A stretch of 64,000 nucleotides of DNA from Morinoia aosen. Lineage: Eukaryota; Arthropoda; Malacostraca; Amphipoda; Talitridae. Of this stretch, positions 11,565 through 21,799 are shown one piece after another. The notes under the pieces were generated by a model. It did not search any database and had not been told where the DNA came from. It saw only the letters and a list, made by a program, of their open reading frames with translations. The stretch lies in the NCBI GenBank assembly GCA_030386875.1, contig CM059569.1, forward strand, positions 48,709,842 to 48,773,841. The letters run 5' to 3'. The translations under genes were made by a program, and so were the position numbers. Numbering within the stretch: position 1 is the first letter of the stretch; the number at the start of each line of letters is the position of its first letter.

Positions 11565-11798
11565 CAGTCGAACCTCAGTTCTCGAACGTCTCGGAGCTCG
11601 AACATTTTGGTTTTCGAACAGAAATTTTGAGAGTCAACTGCTTCCGTATTCAAACAAAATTTTGGTTCATGAACAACAATGACACGTGGCTGCAAGACCG
11701 GTTGTTAGTAAACCAACAGTCTTGCACAAACCGCTTTGCTGTAAACATTCGTTCTGTAATTCTCTTCTTCTCATGATTTTTTTTATTAGCCCTCAGTC

Positions 11799-11930
11799 AT
11801 GGCTCCGAAGAAAGCTAAAGTTGATAGTGATAAAGGGAAAAGGAGAGTTGTGAAAAGAACAATAAAAGTGAAGAAAGAAATCATTGCAAAATATGAAAGT
11901 GGCGTGCGTTTATCTGATCTTTCAACATAG
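11799..11930 (+). pseudogene. Tigger-type transposase N-terminal fragment
   Basis: A 43-codon ORF begins MAPKKAKVDSDKGKRR and continues TIKVKKEIIAKYESGVRLSD before a stop. This is the first helix of the N-terminal CENP-B/psq-like helix-turn-helix of Tigger/Jerky transposases, whose usual form is KxKxEIIxKYESGxxxxDIA. The rest of the DNA-binding domain and the whole DDE domain are missing. Confidence 0.75.
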
Positions 11931-12221
11931 ACAAAAACAAAGAGAAAGATTTACCAGATCCAAAAAGACAAAGAAGAGAAGAAACCCCAGAAATAGAGTT
12001 ACCAGAAGTTCTATGGCAGGGGATTGCCCTTCCAAGAATTAACTTCTCCTATTTCCTCCCACACCTTTATCAAAATACGCAATTGCACGTCATCCAAAAA
12101 GGTACTATAAGTTATACAGTATTGCTTTATTAAATTTACTTCTCTCATGTTTTTTGTTTTATTCAGATTCCATGTGATATTTACTGTTTATAAAAATGTT
12201 TTTTTTTTAATATTATATATA

Positions 12222-12827
12222 CAGGGTGCGTACAGGCTCTGAGGTTCAAAATTCCACTACTTTTTCATGACTTTTTATGCCAACCAAATCACATTTTCAA
12301 TACCTCTCTCTGCCCAAAATAATGTCACACAAAGTTAAATTGCAGCACAATAAATGTATTTCAGTCATAAACTTCACAGAACATTCATCATTACTTGCAG
12401 GTCTTGTTTTCATAAATGTGTAAATGATCATCACAACACCAAACAGTCATGCTGGACAGTTCAATAGCATCTGCTATGCATTTGCCAGTGCATTAAGTTT
12501 GTCATTAATTTCCGCATTCAGCCCCTTGAGTTGTTCTTGCTTGTCTTTGGCTGATTTCCTCAATGCATTTGACTTTGCCAGTAGGCGCAAATCATTCTTG
12601 TCCTCTGCCTTCCGTGCAAAGCTGTCAGCATCCTCCACCAGCGCTTGCAGACTCTCCTCCATCCTCTTCCGTTTTGTCTTCAGGTTCTCCACTTCATCCA
12701 GTTCTCCAATCCTAAAATTTCATGACTTTCAATGACCATTTTTAAAATTCCACTACTTTCGAGGCCTTGAATTTTATTTTCAAAATTCAACGACTTTCCA
12801 TGCTTCTCCATGCCTGTACGCACCCTG
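12222..12827 (-). mobile_element. Nested 606-bp non-autonomous DNA transposon
   Basis: The terminal inverted repeats CAGGGTGCGTACAGGC (12222-12237) and its reverse (12812-12827) are perfect over 16 bp. Subterminal copies of AAAATTCCACTACTTT lie near both ends. The flanks are TA-rich (TATATATA and TATATAGT), so the target duplication cannot be sized. CAGGGTG ends suggest a hAT-like element, but this is inference. It contains one terminal exon of a coiled-coil protein and sits inside the Tigger-like element. Confidence 0.75.
12474..12711 (-). pseudogene. Terminal exon of a transposon-encoded coiled-coil protein (fragment)
   Basis: A minus-strand open stretch starts after a good 3' splice site (AAATTTTAG at 12712 upward) and ends with TAG. 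It encodes about 78 residues, all predicted helix and highly charged, including EDADSFARKAEDKNDLRLLA and ALRKSAKDKQEQLKGLNAEI. There is no ATG near the start, which fits a last exon and not a complete gene. The heptad-like pattern resembles the C-terminal coiled coils of some large DNA-transposon proteins. Its exact family was not identified. Confidence 0.5.
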
Positions 12828-12988
12828 TATATAGTGTAAGCAGGTAAGTAGGTGTTCATCTGGTACTTGACGACGAATTAATCTCTTTTCCATTAACTTT
12901 AATGGGAAAATATGATTCAGTTCTCGAACAATTCGGTTTTGGAACATGCTTTCGGAAGGAATTATGTTCGAGAACCGAGGTTTGACTG

Positions 12989-13496
12989 TATTAGATCTTC
13001 AGCATTTATTGAATTGTGTAGTGCTTTTAGTGTATTTGCAGTTTTACTATTTGACTCTGACTAATATGAATTTTATAAAATGTAGCTCTCTTATGCAATT
13101 TAATGCTTAGGCTTTATAATTTTGGTGTTCTAAATATTTTCTTAGACAAAAGTGTAATACTTTTGTTTCCACAAGAAGAAAGAACTTTTTTATGGGAAGT
13201 CATCTTGCAATCCTACAAATTTTGAAACTTGTTTTAAGTTGTTTATTTATATTTGTATTTGGGACTTTCCATAACTGATCAGTAAACAATTGGATTCATT
13301 ATACAGTTGTTGATTGACTTGAGGAAAGAGTTTGGTATTAGGAAGAATTTTTTTTAATATTCAACCTAGAGCAATGAAATTTGGTATACTGATAGCAAAT
13401 ACAATTTAGAATTATTTGCCTTTGATGAAAAAATGTCAATTTTTTTAAAAGAAAACATGATATTCATAGAAAACAAAATTTTATGGTAGGATTTTT
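12989..13496. other. AT-rich intergenic DNA
   Basis: There is no ORF or RNA gene. The right part may belong to outer, degenerate arms of the adjacent foldback at 13497-13803. Confidence 0.35.
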
Positions 13497-13803
13497 AAAA
13501 TGCATCTCCTCCCACAGTTCTATAGTAAAAGTGATGATTTTGGTGTCATTGAATGCAAAAATACTTATATATTCCAAAAACCAACATGGCATTCTCCAAA
13601 CTTTTAGTTTGATATGAAAAAAACATTAAAAATTCCAAAGCATGTCTTCTTTCTTCAAATTACGTAATTTATGACGTCACAACTTTTGATCAAAAAGGAA
13701 TTTTGAACTGCCATTTTAGTTTTTGGAAAGCTCACGTTGTTCCACATTCAATGATACCAAAATCATCAATGTAGCTCAAAAACTGTAGGAGGATATGCAT
13801 TTT
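13497..13803. repeat. Foldback (long inverted repeat), ~58-bp arms
   Basis: The arm at about 13498-13556 (AAATGCATCTCCTCCCACAG ... GTGTCATTGAATG) is the imperfect reverse complement of 13748-13803. The loop is about 190 bp. Weaker complementarity continues outward for another 30 bp or so. No coding capacity was seen. It is probably a non-autonomous DNA element. Confidence 0.65.
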
Positions 13804-13982
13804 GAAACCCCACATTCCAATCCTCCCAAAAAAAATAACAAAGAAACCTAAACAATCTCAATTTTTCTTTATTATTATTGATTGGGTCAGCTAGGACCTT
13901 TGAAATCATTATACAGTAATAAAGAGACATAGAAGATGACATAGCAATGTCACACTGTGAAGAAAGTGCCAAGGAGAAGGTG

Positions 13983-14670
13983 TAACATGGTCAATGTGAA
14001 GTTTAATGCAATCACAGAAAATAATAACTGCGATCTCAGGAATCACTAAAGGAACCCATTTAAGAACGTTCTACATGAATGACATTCCGGTCGCTGATGC
14101 CTTATTTTTGAATAATTGAACTTTGAAGTTGGCCATTGCGCCAAAGGAAGCGAGCGCGTGAAACGGAATTTAATTAATAACGGAAGCTATTACAAACGTA
14201 AAGAGGTCGGGTCGTGAGGGGGAGGCACAGTTCTTCTAGTGAAAATTATAAATAAAGCTTCTAACCCACCTATTAGGGTGACGACCGCAATCTTGTTGAC
14301 ATCGGCTCCAAGATGGCGGCGCCCATGGTAGTCTCCATCTTAGAGCCGATGTAAACAAGATTGCGGTCGTCACCCTAATGGGTGGGTTAGAAGCTTTATT
14401 TATAATTTTCACTAGAAGAACTGTGCCTCCCCCTCACGACCCAACCTCTTTACGTTTGTAATAGGGGGTTAGCTTCCGTTTTTAATTGAATTACGCTCGC
14501 TTCCTTTGGCGCGGGAAGGCCAACTTCAAAGTTCAATAATTCAAAAATAAAGCATCAGCGAGCAGAATGTCGTTCTTGTAAAACGTTCTCAAATGGGTTC
14601 CTTTAGTGATTGTTTGGAATATAATTATTAATTTCCGTGATTGCATTAAACTTCACATTGACCTGTAACA
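13983..14670. repeat. Foldback element FB-1, ~330-bp arms
   Basis: The two halves are nearly exact reverse complements over more than 300 bp. Landmarks are GTAACATGGTCAATGTGAAG at the left edge, AATCACTAAAGGAACCCATTT at 14041, AAATTATAAATAAAGCTTCT at 14245, and their mirror images on the right to about 14668. The centre (about 14305-14350) has CAAGATGGCGGCGCCCATGG. There are no ORFs. Related copies occur at 14739-15042 and 34655-35999. Confidence 0.85.
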
Positions 14671-14738
14671 TGATAAAATACCACTTCCTCCTCCCCTCTC
14701 TTGGCTTGTGCACGCCAGAGAAGCGCGTGTGCCTAGGT

Positions 14739-15042
14739 AATTTGATTAATAACGGAAGCTAACCCTCTATTACAAACGTAAAGAGGTTGGGTCGTGAGAG
14801 GTAGCCACAGTTCTTTTAGTGAAAATTATAAATAAAGGTTTCTAGTGACGTCCGTTTACATCGACTCCAAGGTGGCAGCCACCATGGCGCCATCCGATAC
14901 CCAAGATGAAGGCAGCCATCTTGGAGTCGATGTAAATGGACGTCCCTGGAAACCTTTATTTATAATTTTCACTAGAAGAACTGTGGCTACCCCTCACAAC
15001 CCAACCTCTTTATGTTTGTAATAGGGGGTTAGCTTCTGTTTC
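14739..15042. repeat. Foldback element FB-2, shorter copy
   Basis: Arms share the inner part of FB-1: GGAAGCTAACCCTCTATTAC, then GTAAAGAGGTTGGGTCGTGA, then AAATTATAAATAAAGGTTTC, mirrored on the right to 15042. The centre (about 14860-14930) differs from FB-1 but again holds GGCGCC and AGCCATCTTGGAG. It lacks the outer AATCACTAAAGG segment. Confidence 0.8.
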
Positions 15043-15570
15043 TATTGCAAAAACAATAACTGCTATTGCGCAAAAAGGCCATTCAGGAGCGCCGTTCGTA
15101 TAACTTCAAACTTAAATAAATCAAAAACTAAGCATTTGCGAGCACATTGTCACCCGTGTAAAACGTCTTAAAATTGACTATATTATGAAAATCAACAAAA
15201 TTATGAAAATCGTTGACAACATTAAAGTAAATATTGACCTTGAAAACTTTAAATTTTAGAGAACAAGAATATGGATTAATGTAATGGCAGGGCTTAGCAG
15301 ATCTTCTCACAAACTCGGTCATATTCAACAACAGCACCCTAACAGTTTATGAATTTAGAGCTAGTTTTCTATACCAAAAAACCTATTCAAAAATAATTAA
15401 CTCCTTTAATTAAGAACCTACGTATTCCTTACATGTATTCATCAATTAACCTTTTCACAGCGACTAGCTTATAAATCATCTCTTATAGAATCCTACAGTG
15501 AGAGGGTTGAGCAAAATTGTATTCAAGCTCATCATCTGGTCGCGGTGATCGGGTGCAACACTTTCATAGA
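15043..15570. other. AT-rich intergenic DNA
   Basis: It includes a stretch resembling part of the FB-1 outer arm near 15100-15170 (AAACTAAGCATTTGCGAGCA, GTAAAACGTCTTAAA). Otherwise nothing was recognised. Confidence 0.4.
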
Positions 15571-16029
15571 TTAGTCTAACGAATAACCAATTTCAAGGTG
15601 AATCAACTGCAAAAACATAAATTTAATACTTTCCGCAGACGATAACGGCCTCGTAAATTTTGGTGTCACATGAACTGTCCCTGCATACGAATCAAACACG
15701 TATCCACAGAGGATCGCTTGAATTTCCTTTCCCAGGACGGCGGTGTCCGATGTAAACAAATGCGGCAAGTCCACGTCAACGTAAACGAACAGGTTATGGG
15801 ACTGGCTGGCAGGACAGCAATATCCTACCACATTGCAACGTAAGCACTTGCAAGTTTGCAACATTTTTTTAGCTAAATTGGATTTATGTCTACCTATATT
15901 ACCTATCAGCATTTCAGCAAAACCCATGTCCCATACTCTTGTTATCATCAAATTTATCGAAATATTTGGATTAATTGAAAATAATAGTTTACGAATAAGT
16001 ACCATGGAAAAAAGTAATGAAAACATCAT
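15571..16029 (-). CDS. Hypothetical protein, divergent to the fucosyltransferase gene
   Basis: The frame is open from 16134, but the first ATG is at 16029, giving 152 aa. The N-terminal part is hydrophobic (MMFSLLFSMVLIRKLLFSIN). A cysteine cluster follows (TCKCLRCNVVGYCC), then a region of alternating hydrophobic residues (SHNLFVYVDVDLPHLF, GKEIQAILCGYVFDSYAGTV) that could be a small beta-barrel such as an OB fold. No family was recognised. The last 85 codons have more balanced base composition than the AT-rich flanks, so at least this part may be an exon. The ORF starts about 380 bp from the FUT start on the opposite strand, compatible with a shared promoter. It could also be chance. Confidence 0.35.
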   Translation of the reverse strand: MMFSLLFSMVLIRKLLFSINPNISINLMITRVWDMGFAEMLIGNIGRHKSNLAKKMLQTCKCLRCNVVGYCCPASQSHNLFVYVDVDLPHLFTSDTAVLGKEIQAILCGYVFDSYAGTVHVTPKFTRPLSSAESIKFMFLQLIHLEIGYSLD

Positions 16030-16409
16030 ACTGCTGTTATTCAGGTAGCACCAAATCAAATATTTTGAATGTGATAATTTACGACACAAACGATGGCTTC
16101 GCTTGCTAAAAGATTTTAAATACCTATTGGCCAATCAGGTGATCTGAGAGAAGCACGCGCTATAACGGCACGTGATCAACCACTGGAAATCAAATACATC
16201 ATATAATAATGATTTTTTTCAAAATATAACGTAATTGCACACTAATGTTATGGTTAGTTAATCAGTCACTCCTTCGTTGCCTTCAGGAAGGTGCGAATGC
16301 ATCTTCAAGACGAATTTTTGTGCCAAGTTCATTATATTTGTAATTTTTATGTTAAGTGATTCATTCGTTTTATCACTGATATTTTTGTGTTGAACGAAGT
16401 GTAATTGCA

Positions 16410-19400
16410 ATGTTATCTTTCTTCATTATGACTTGTTTTGTGGCAATCATCTTACAAGTGGATTGTGTCCATTCACCGATTAAAGATGGCGGCGGTACAC
16501 GGCGGGAAAATTTGAATATAGAAATGATTTGGTGGACTCCTTTTACGGGATTGTTCGCTGAACAGAAAAATTGCGGAGATGTCAACTGCTATGTAACAGA
16601 AGATAGAAGTGCAGTGACTCGATTGAATAGTAAAATAGCAGTACTATTTTATGGAAGTGACTTAAAACCTGAAAACCTTCCCACAAACCACGATTCAAAC
16701 CAAATTTGGGCATTGTTACACGAAGAGTCGCCGAAAAATAATCCAATTTTATGCCATTCGAACACGCTAGAGCTATTCAACTTTACGTCCACGTTTAGCC
16801 GATATTCCTCAGAGCCAATAACGCTCCAGTACTTAAAATCCTTGGAGCATCTGGTGCGTGATAACCTAGTTCCCACCAAGAGGAAAAATGTGTTAGTTCA
16901 AGAAGGATTAGCACCAATCATTTATATTCAATCGGACTGTGACACGCCATCTGAAAGAGACACTTATGTGGAGTTACTGCAAAAATATATTAAGGTAAAA
17001 TTTAGGGAATATACGTACAAGAGTAATGTTAGTTGACCATTTTCCCATCTGTCGAATTGTAGTTAGTGATGGCCAATAAATCTCAAATTGCTTTTACCAC
17101 ACCATAAGTTTAAGCTCTGGCCGATGATATTAAAGAATAAGGATGCGAACACACAGCTTAGATGCGAACACTTTCCATGTAAATATTACTAGACCGTCGA
17201 ATTTTGAATTAAATTCGGTGTTCACTGTGGGGGCTTGCGCTGAAGTGCTCAATGTTGCTATTCGTTACCCATGAGGTTCAAGTGCTAGTAACGAGGTTGA
17301 AATTAAATAGCACCAACCTATGTTAATGTGTTATTGCCTTAGTTTAATATACTGAAAATCCTTTGCGATAAAGAAATAATGTGTAAAGATTTCTGTGCGC
17401 TGAGATCTGGTAGGATGACAGTGGTTCACCGTACGCAGCATTTAAAAATGCACACACATATAATTCAAGACGAAATTGAAGCACTAATAGACTGTCCCCT
17501 AGACATTGGGCCCCCAAACGCACCAGTTGTTGATTGTTGACATTTTTAGTTAAAGAAGTTCATGAAACGCCTGATTTGGAGAAGTTAAAAAGCAAGAGCT
17601 AGCTAACTAATCGTGCAAATCCTTGAGGTTTATTTTTTCTATTTTGGAAGTCCTATTATAAAACAAGGGTAACACACAATACACCCACCTAGAAGGCCGG
17701 ATTTCATGTCGTACGCAGCTGTCATTACTTCCGTTTTTCATAAAGTACTACAATTGCCTGATGTTCAAATTCATTTTCTAAATCCGTGTATCGCAACCAT
17801 TAAAAAATAGGAAACCCCATCTTCACTCATTTTTCCTGTACATCCTCATCAGTCGCTTTCAACATTCATCGTACGTACCGAATCTCCATGGCTATAAACT
17901 TTTTATTGGAAAAATAGTTTACGCAATACATGGATGGTATTTTTTCTTGACGATGAAGGTGGACTCGTACGGGCGGTGCCTCAACAACAAGGAGCTGCCG
18001 GAGCACCTACGAGACGGCGTGGCAAGCATGGACCATCCTGAACTCGCAACGCTCATCGGCAGGCTAGTGTCTGGTCCTCAGCTCTAACGAATTACTCTTT
18101 GCATTGCTCGACTGGTAGAACCTCGATAACTATTATTGCTATTATTCTTATTACTAGTGCATACGGCCCGTCAAAAATGACGGGATTCGATATTTTCCTT
18201 ATATAAATTTACCAGATGGGGATGACAAACAATATATCCATCCTGATAGTACCCGCGATTTAAATATTTTTACTTGTGCACTGGTGAAACTCGTATCATA
18301 GATACGGTCGTTAAGCATCCTTCAAATCAAATAAGCTGTTTCTTTATGAAGCAGACACCAAAGAAATAAATACACCATGGGTATTATTAGATAAAATTAT
18401 TTACGGTCGTCAGCTAAGTAGAACCTCGATGCAAAAATGTGTAAAATCTAAGTAAGCGTGTTACGCTGATGAATTTGTGTGGTGGTTGCACTTCTTTCAA
18501 ATTGTTACTCTTTACATCGTCGTCGACCTGTCACTGTGGCCTAGTTTTAGAGAGCGCTCGCGTAACATCCGAAACAATAGCGGGTTAGAAGCTCCGTAGT
18601 ACGAGCCCAGCACTTCTTGACGTTCGTTGATAAGCGAATTAACTCAACCATAATTCTCAACTCGACTCCGGTACAATAAATGGGTACCAGCTCGACCGAA
18701 AATCACTCTTATTGCGCCCCAGCGTCAATTTAAATATTTAAAAAATAATGTACTCGGTATGACATCAACTTCTTGAACACATTTAGTTCAGCCAAACGCT
18801 TGACAACGGAACCTAGTATTAGCGTTCGCGATAAAACGACGGAATATTTTTTCTACATCTATTTTCATAAAAGTAAAACACTCCTCGTTAACCTACGTCT
18901 TGCTACAACAACATATAGAAAGGTAGACTAGTTTCCACAAAATTATCTAGGAACATTTTTCAACGAATTTGACACGCCATTCACCCTGGATAAATACAGA
19001 GTCGAGTTCATCTACACGGCTCATCATTTTTTCCCCCATTTTTTTCAACAGCATTGCTCTTGAACCTATATAGGAAAAGTTTTCTCGTCAACTCTAAAAA
19101 TATGAGAGTTTTTAAATACCTCTGAGTGTTTTTAAATACCTCGAGGAAGGTAATAACTATGTGTTATCATTTCCCCTTGGTATAAATGGTGTAAAAATTA
19201 GATCATACATACCACTTTCAGTGAAAATTTTACATACATCATTGAGTCATCATAAGGATGATTTCACCTCTGCATGAATGCTTTGAAAATTAGATCATAC
19301 AAACTTCTTTTAATTACAATTATTATATACGAGTCATTTGATGACCAGTAACGAAAGTCAACGTTTTCCAGATACAAGTTCGCAGTGGCGATAGAGAACA

Positions 19401-20056
19401 CGGCGTGCGACGACTACATCACGGAGAAGCTGTGGCGGCCCCTCACAGCAGGCACGGTGCCTCTGTACTGGGGGTCGCCCAGTGTCACGGACTGGCTGCC
19501 CAACAACGACTCCATCATCAACATCAGGCAGTACAGCAGCCCCTTCAAGCTTGCCCAGCACCTAAATCTGCTGCTGCAAAACGACACGCTCTACGAAACG
19601 CACCTCGAGCACAAGCTTAAAGGAAAGATAAGTAACGAGCTTTTGAAGAAGACTATGGAAGAAAGAGTCTGGGGTGTTGGGAATGATCCTGAGAAGATCA
19701 ATTTCATTGAGCACTTTGAGTGCACAGTATGTCGGGCTTTGCATAGACGGCAGAAGGAGCCGCATAAGATGGAGGTGGACGGCCGCCATTACAATTGCGG
19801 TGAGCCTGTCACTGTACTGCAGTCTTTAACAAACTCGAATACAAACAAAAGTGGGGAAGAGGTGATGCCACCATATGCTAAATACAGTCTATGGTTTGAA
19901 GAGTGGCACAGAGCAAAACTTGAAGCCAAAATGCTAAGAACGTTGATACGAACTGGCAAATACTCCCCAGAGACGTATCATCAAGACGTACTTAATTATC
20001 TCATCAAAAAAGGCCACTTCAAAAAGTTTCCTCCTATACTACACGAAGAACTTTGA
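16410..20056 (+). CDS. Alpha-1,3-fucosyltransferase 10/11-like (ER protein O-fucosyltransferase type)
   Basis: Exons are 16410-16994, 17959-18062 and 19372-20056, with phases 0 and 2, giving 457 aa (human FUT10/FUT11 are 480-490). The start MLSFFIMTCFVAIILQ is a signal peptide or anchor. Exon 1 carries the family's WWTPFTG N-terminal region. Exon 2 has VDSYGRCLNNKELPEHLRD, like VDSYGxCLxNRDLPEHLRD of FUT10. Exon 3 has YKFAVAIENTACDDYITEKL, the GT10 donor-binding motif, and then GTVPLYWGSPSVTDWLPNN. The second intron starts with GC (AG|GCTAGT); the phase of the conserved motif requires it. The protein ends HEEL, fitting the KDEL-type ER retrieval pattern. The mammalian relatives are ER enzymes reported to O-fucosylate EMI domains. 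A Cys-rich C-terminal region (FECTVC) is also conserved. The FUT10 versus FUT11 choice is unresolved. Confidence 0.92.
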
Positions 20057-20387
20057 TCGCACATCATGCAAAAATGTATTAAAATAACTGTACATGTGCC
20101 TAGAAGCTCCTTATCTATAAATTGCTTGTTTTGTTTTGAAAGGTTTTTCGTACTAAATTTTTGCTACATGCGTTTAGGGCGTTTATTTATCCTCCACTGA
20201 AAAGCTGGGTAACGCATACCATTCTTCATCCTTTCTTTGGTCTTGCTTGTGCATTTTGTCACTACGATCAAAAATGAATATCATACGGAGAACCATCCCT
20301 CATGTCACGTTTGATTGCCGACACTCAAAAAATCGTACACACCTTCGCTTTAGCAAGCAATAGGTGCAGTCAGTGCAATGTTGGCAT
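20057..20387. other. 3' flank of the fucosyltransferase gene
   Basis: A weak poly(A)-like TATTAAA lies near 20075. No further gene was seen. Confidence 0.35.
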
Positions 20388-20414
20388 GGGTCATTTCCTG
20401 CAGGAAAATGACCC
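20388..20414. repeat. Short hairpin palindrome
   Basis: GGGTCATTTCCTG is followed directly by CAGGAAAATGACCC, a palindrome with one bulged base and no loop. It may be part of the neighbouring inverted-repeat element, since GGGTCAT also occurs at that element's ends. Confidence 0.6.
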
Positions 20415-20495
20415 GCATGATTTTTCTTGGTTTTGTGAACATGAATATACTCATACATGTTATGTATTGGCTTTGCAAACATGAATGTAAGTCAA

Positions 20496-20760
20496 GGTAG
20501 AGGAAACAAGGTAGGGTCATACCATTTTTTTCATCGACAGTGTGGATTTGCTGACGTTACGGCAACGAACCAATAGGAGCGCTCATATTGCATCTGGTAA
20601 CACTGCTACCCCTAAATCCGTCTCCACTATTGGCTTAACGTCACTGCCTTCTGGTGACGTCATAAAGTTTGTTTGAAATAAAGCCTTTCTATTGGCTAGC
20701 CGAACAAGAGAAGGTGTTTTTTCCTTCCATAGAAATGACCCCACTTCGTTTCCTCTACCG
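20496..20760. repeat. MITE-like element with ~25-bp inverted ends
   Basis: GGTAGAGGAAACAAGGTAGG at 20496 is mirrored at 20736-20760 (reversed GGTAGAGGAAACGAAGTGGG), both continuing to GTCAT. The element is about 265 bp and non-coding. Outside it, two direct repeats of about 40 bp (20433-20472 and 20795-20834, GTGAACATG ... TGTATTGGCTTT) flank both sides, too long to be a simple target duplication. Confidence 0.6.
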
Positions 20761-21289
20761 TGATGTAAGTGCACATGATATGCATTTGCTTTGTGAACAT
20801 GGATCCACAAGCCCATGTTGTGTATTGGCTTTCTGAAACAGATGTTCGAGAAGAGGAAGTAAGAACAATCTTTGGAAAATAAGGAAACCTTAACCAGAGT
20901 TGCTTTTATTCAAAGCTATTAAAAGCCATAAAAATATTATCTACCATACCACATGTTAAGAGGCATTGAACGTCCCATGTAAAAGGTCTCCAATTGGCAG
21001 TGTAATATAAGAAAACTGTTTTAAAAGTACTCCTTTCAAGTTTTCGAAACGACATAAAATGATTCTTCTGTGAACAAGCCTGACCATAGACTTGCATTGT
21101 AACAAGAAGGGATAAAATCTTTCAAGAGTTCATCTTCTACGACACAGAATATCAGTGATAAACGCGGAATTGTCAGCAACACAAAACGCCAGGGAACAGG
21201 GCCCAAGCTCTTCACCGTCACAATGAATCCTGACAACACAGACACATAAAATAAAAGACATAAAATTTTGATCACGCCGATCCTTAACA

Positions 21290-21490
21290 ATGGACCGCCT
21301 CGGGTGGTCATCGATGAATGAGGTCCAAAATGGCCTGACACTGTTCCAGTGATGCCGTCTGTCACAGTCATAATAAATCCTGACCACAGACATGTGAAAT
21401 GAAACAGATCCTGTAACGGTGGACCGCCTTGGACGGTCATCGATGAATGAGGTCCGATATGGCCTGACACTGTTCCAGTGATGCGGTCTG
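21290..21490 (+). repeat. Tandem duplication, ~128-bp offset
   Basis: GGACCGCCTCGGGTGGTCAT through TTCCAGTGATGCCGTCTGTC (21290-21362) recurs at 21421-21491 with few changes. A third degenerate piece (AATCCTGAC) lies upstream near 21225. It is non-coding. Confidence 0.65.
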
Positions 21491-21563
21491 TCTGCTGTTG
21501 ATCATCTCACACGCCTGCAGCACCTGCAGGCATTCAGAGATTCATCATCATCGTCGTCGTTAA

Positions 21564-21776
21564 CCCTTTACCATGAAAGTGGATTTCAAAATCCACTTTC
21601 ATGAGCAGCTCTTAACATTTTATTCATCGTGAAATTCGTGCCCTAATATGTTCTTCAAAGTTCATTGTCAAGGGGCAGTCATTTCCTCGTTATGATGTTG
21701 GTGACTACATGATGCCGGTGCCAGTTTAAGTTGTGATAACGGTAATATGAATACAAAATACGGACGTAAAAGGGGT
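21564..21776. mobile_element. piggyBac-type MITE, degenerate copy
   Basis: It begins with TTAA|CCCTTTACC (TTAA at 21560-21563) and ends with GGACGTAAAAGGGG. Inside is GGTGCCAGTTTAAGTTGTGA. The same order is found in the better preserved copy at 31233-31452. The left end carries a perfect hairpin, CATGAAAGTGGATTT with mirror AAATCCACTTTCATG (21572-21603). The right TTAA has decayed. Confidence 0.6.
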
Positions 21777-21799
21777 AAAAACTCCTCAGACATTGCATT

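Larger units (their letters stand above)
11565..12988 (+). mobile_element. Tigger/pogo-like DNA transposon, internally deleted
   Basis: Flanking TA dinucleotides (11563-11564 and 12989-12990) bound inverted ends beginning CAGTCGAACCTCAGTTCTCG on the left and CAGTCAAACCTCGGTTCTCG on the right when reversed. Only the first 43 codons of a Tigger-type transposase remain, so most of the transposase is deleted. A second transposon (12222-12827) has inserted inside it. The ends and the transposase start place it in the pogo/Tigger/Jerky group. Confidence 0.85.

Noticed and set aside
12424-12735. 103-codon plus-strand ORF rich in Ser and Phe
   Set aside because: It is the shadow of the minus-strand coiled-coil exon in the nested transposon.
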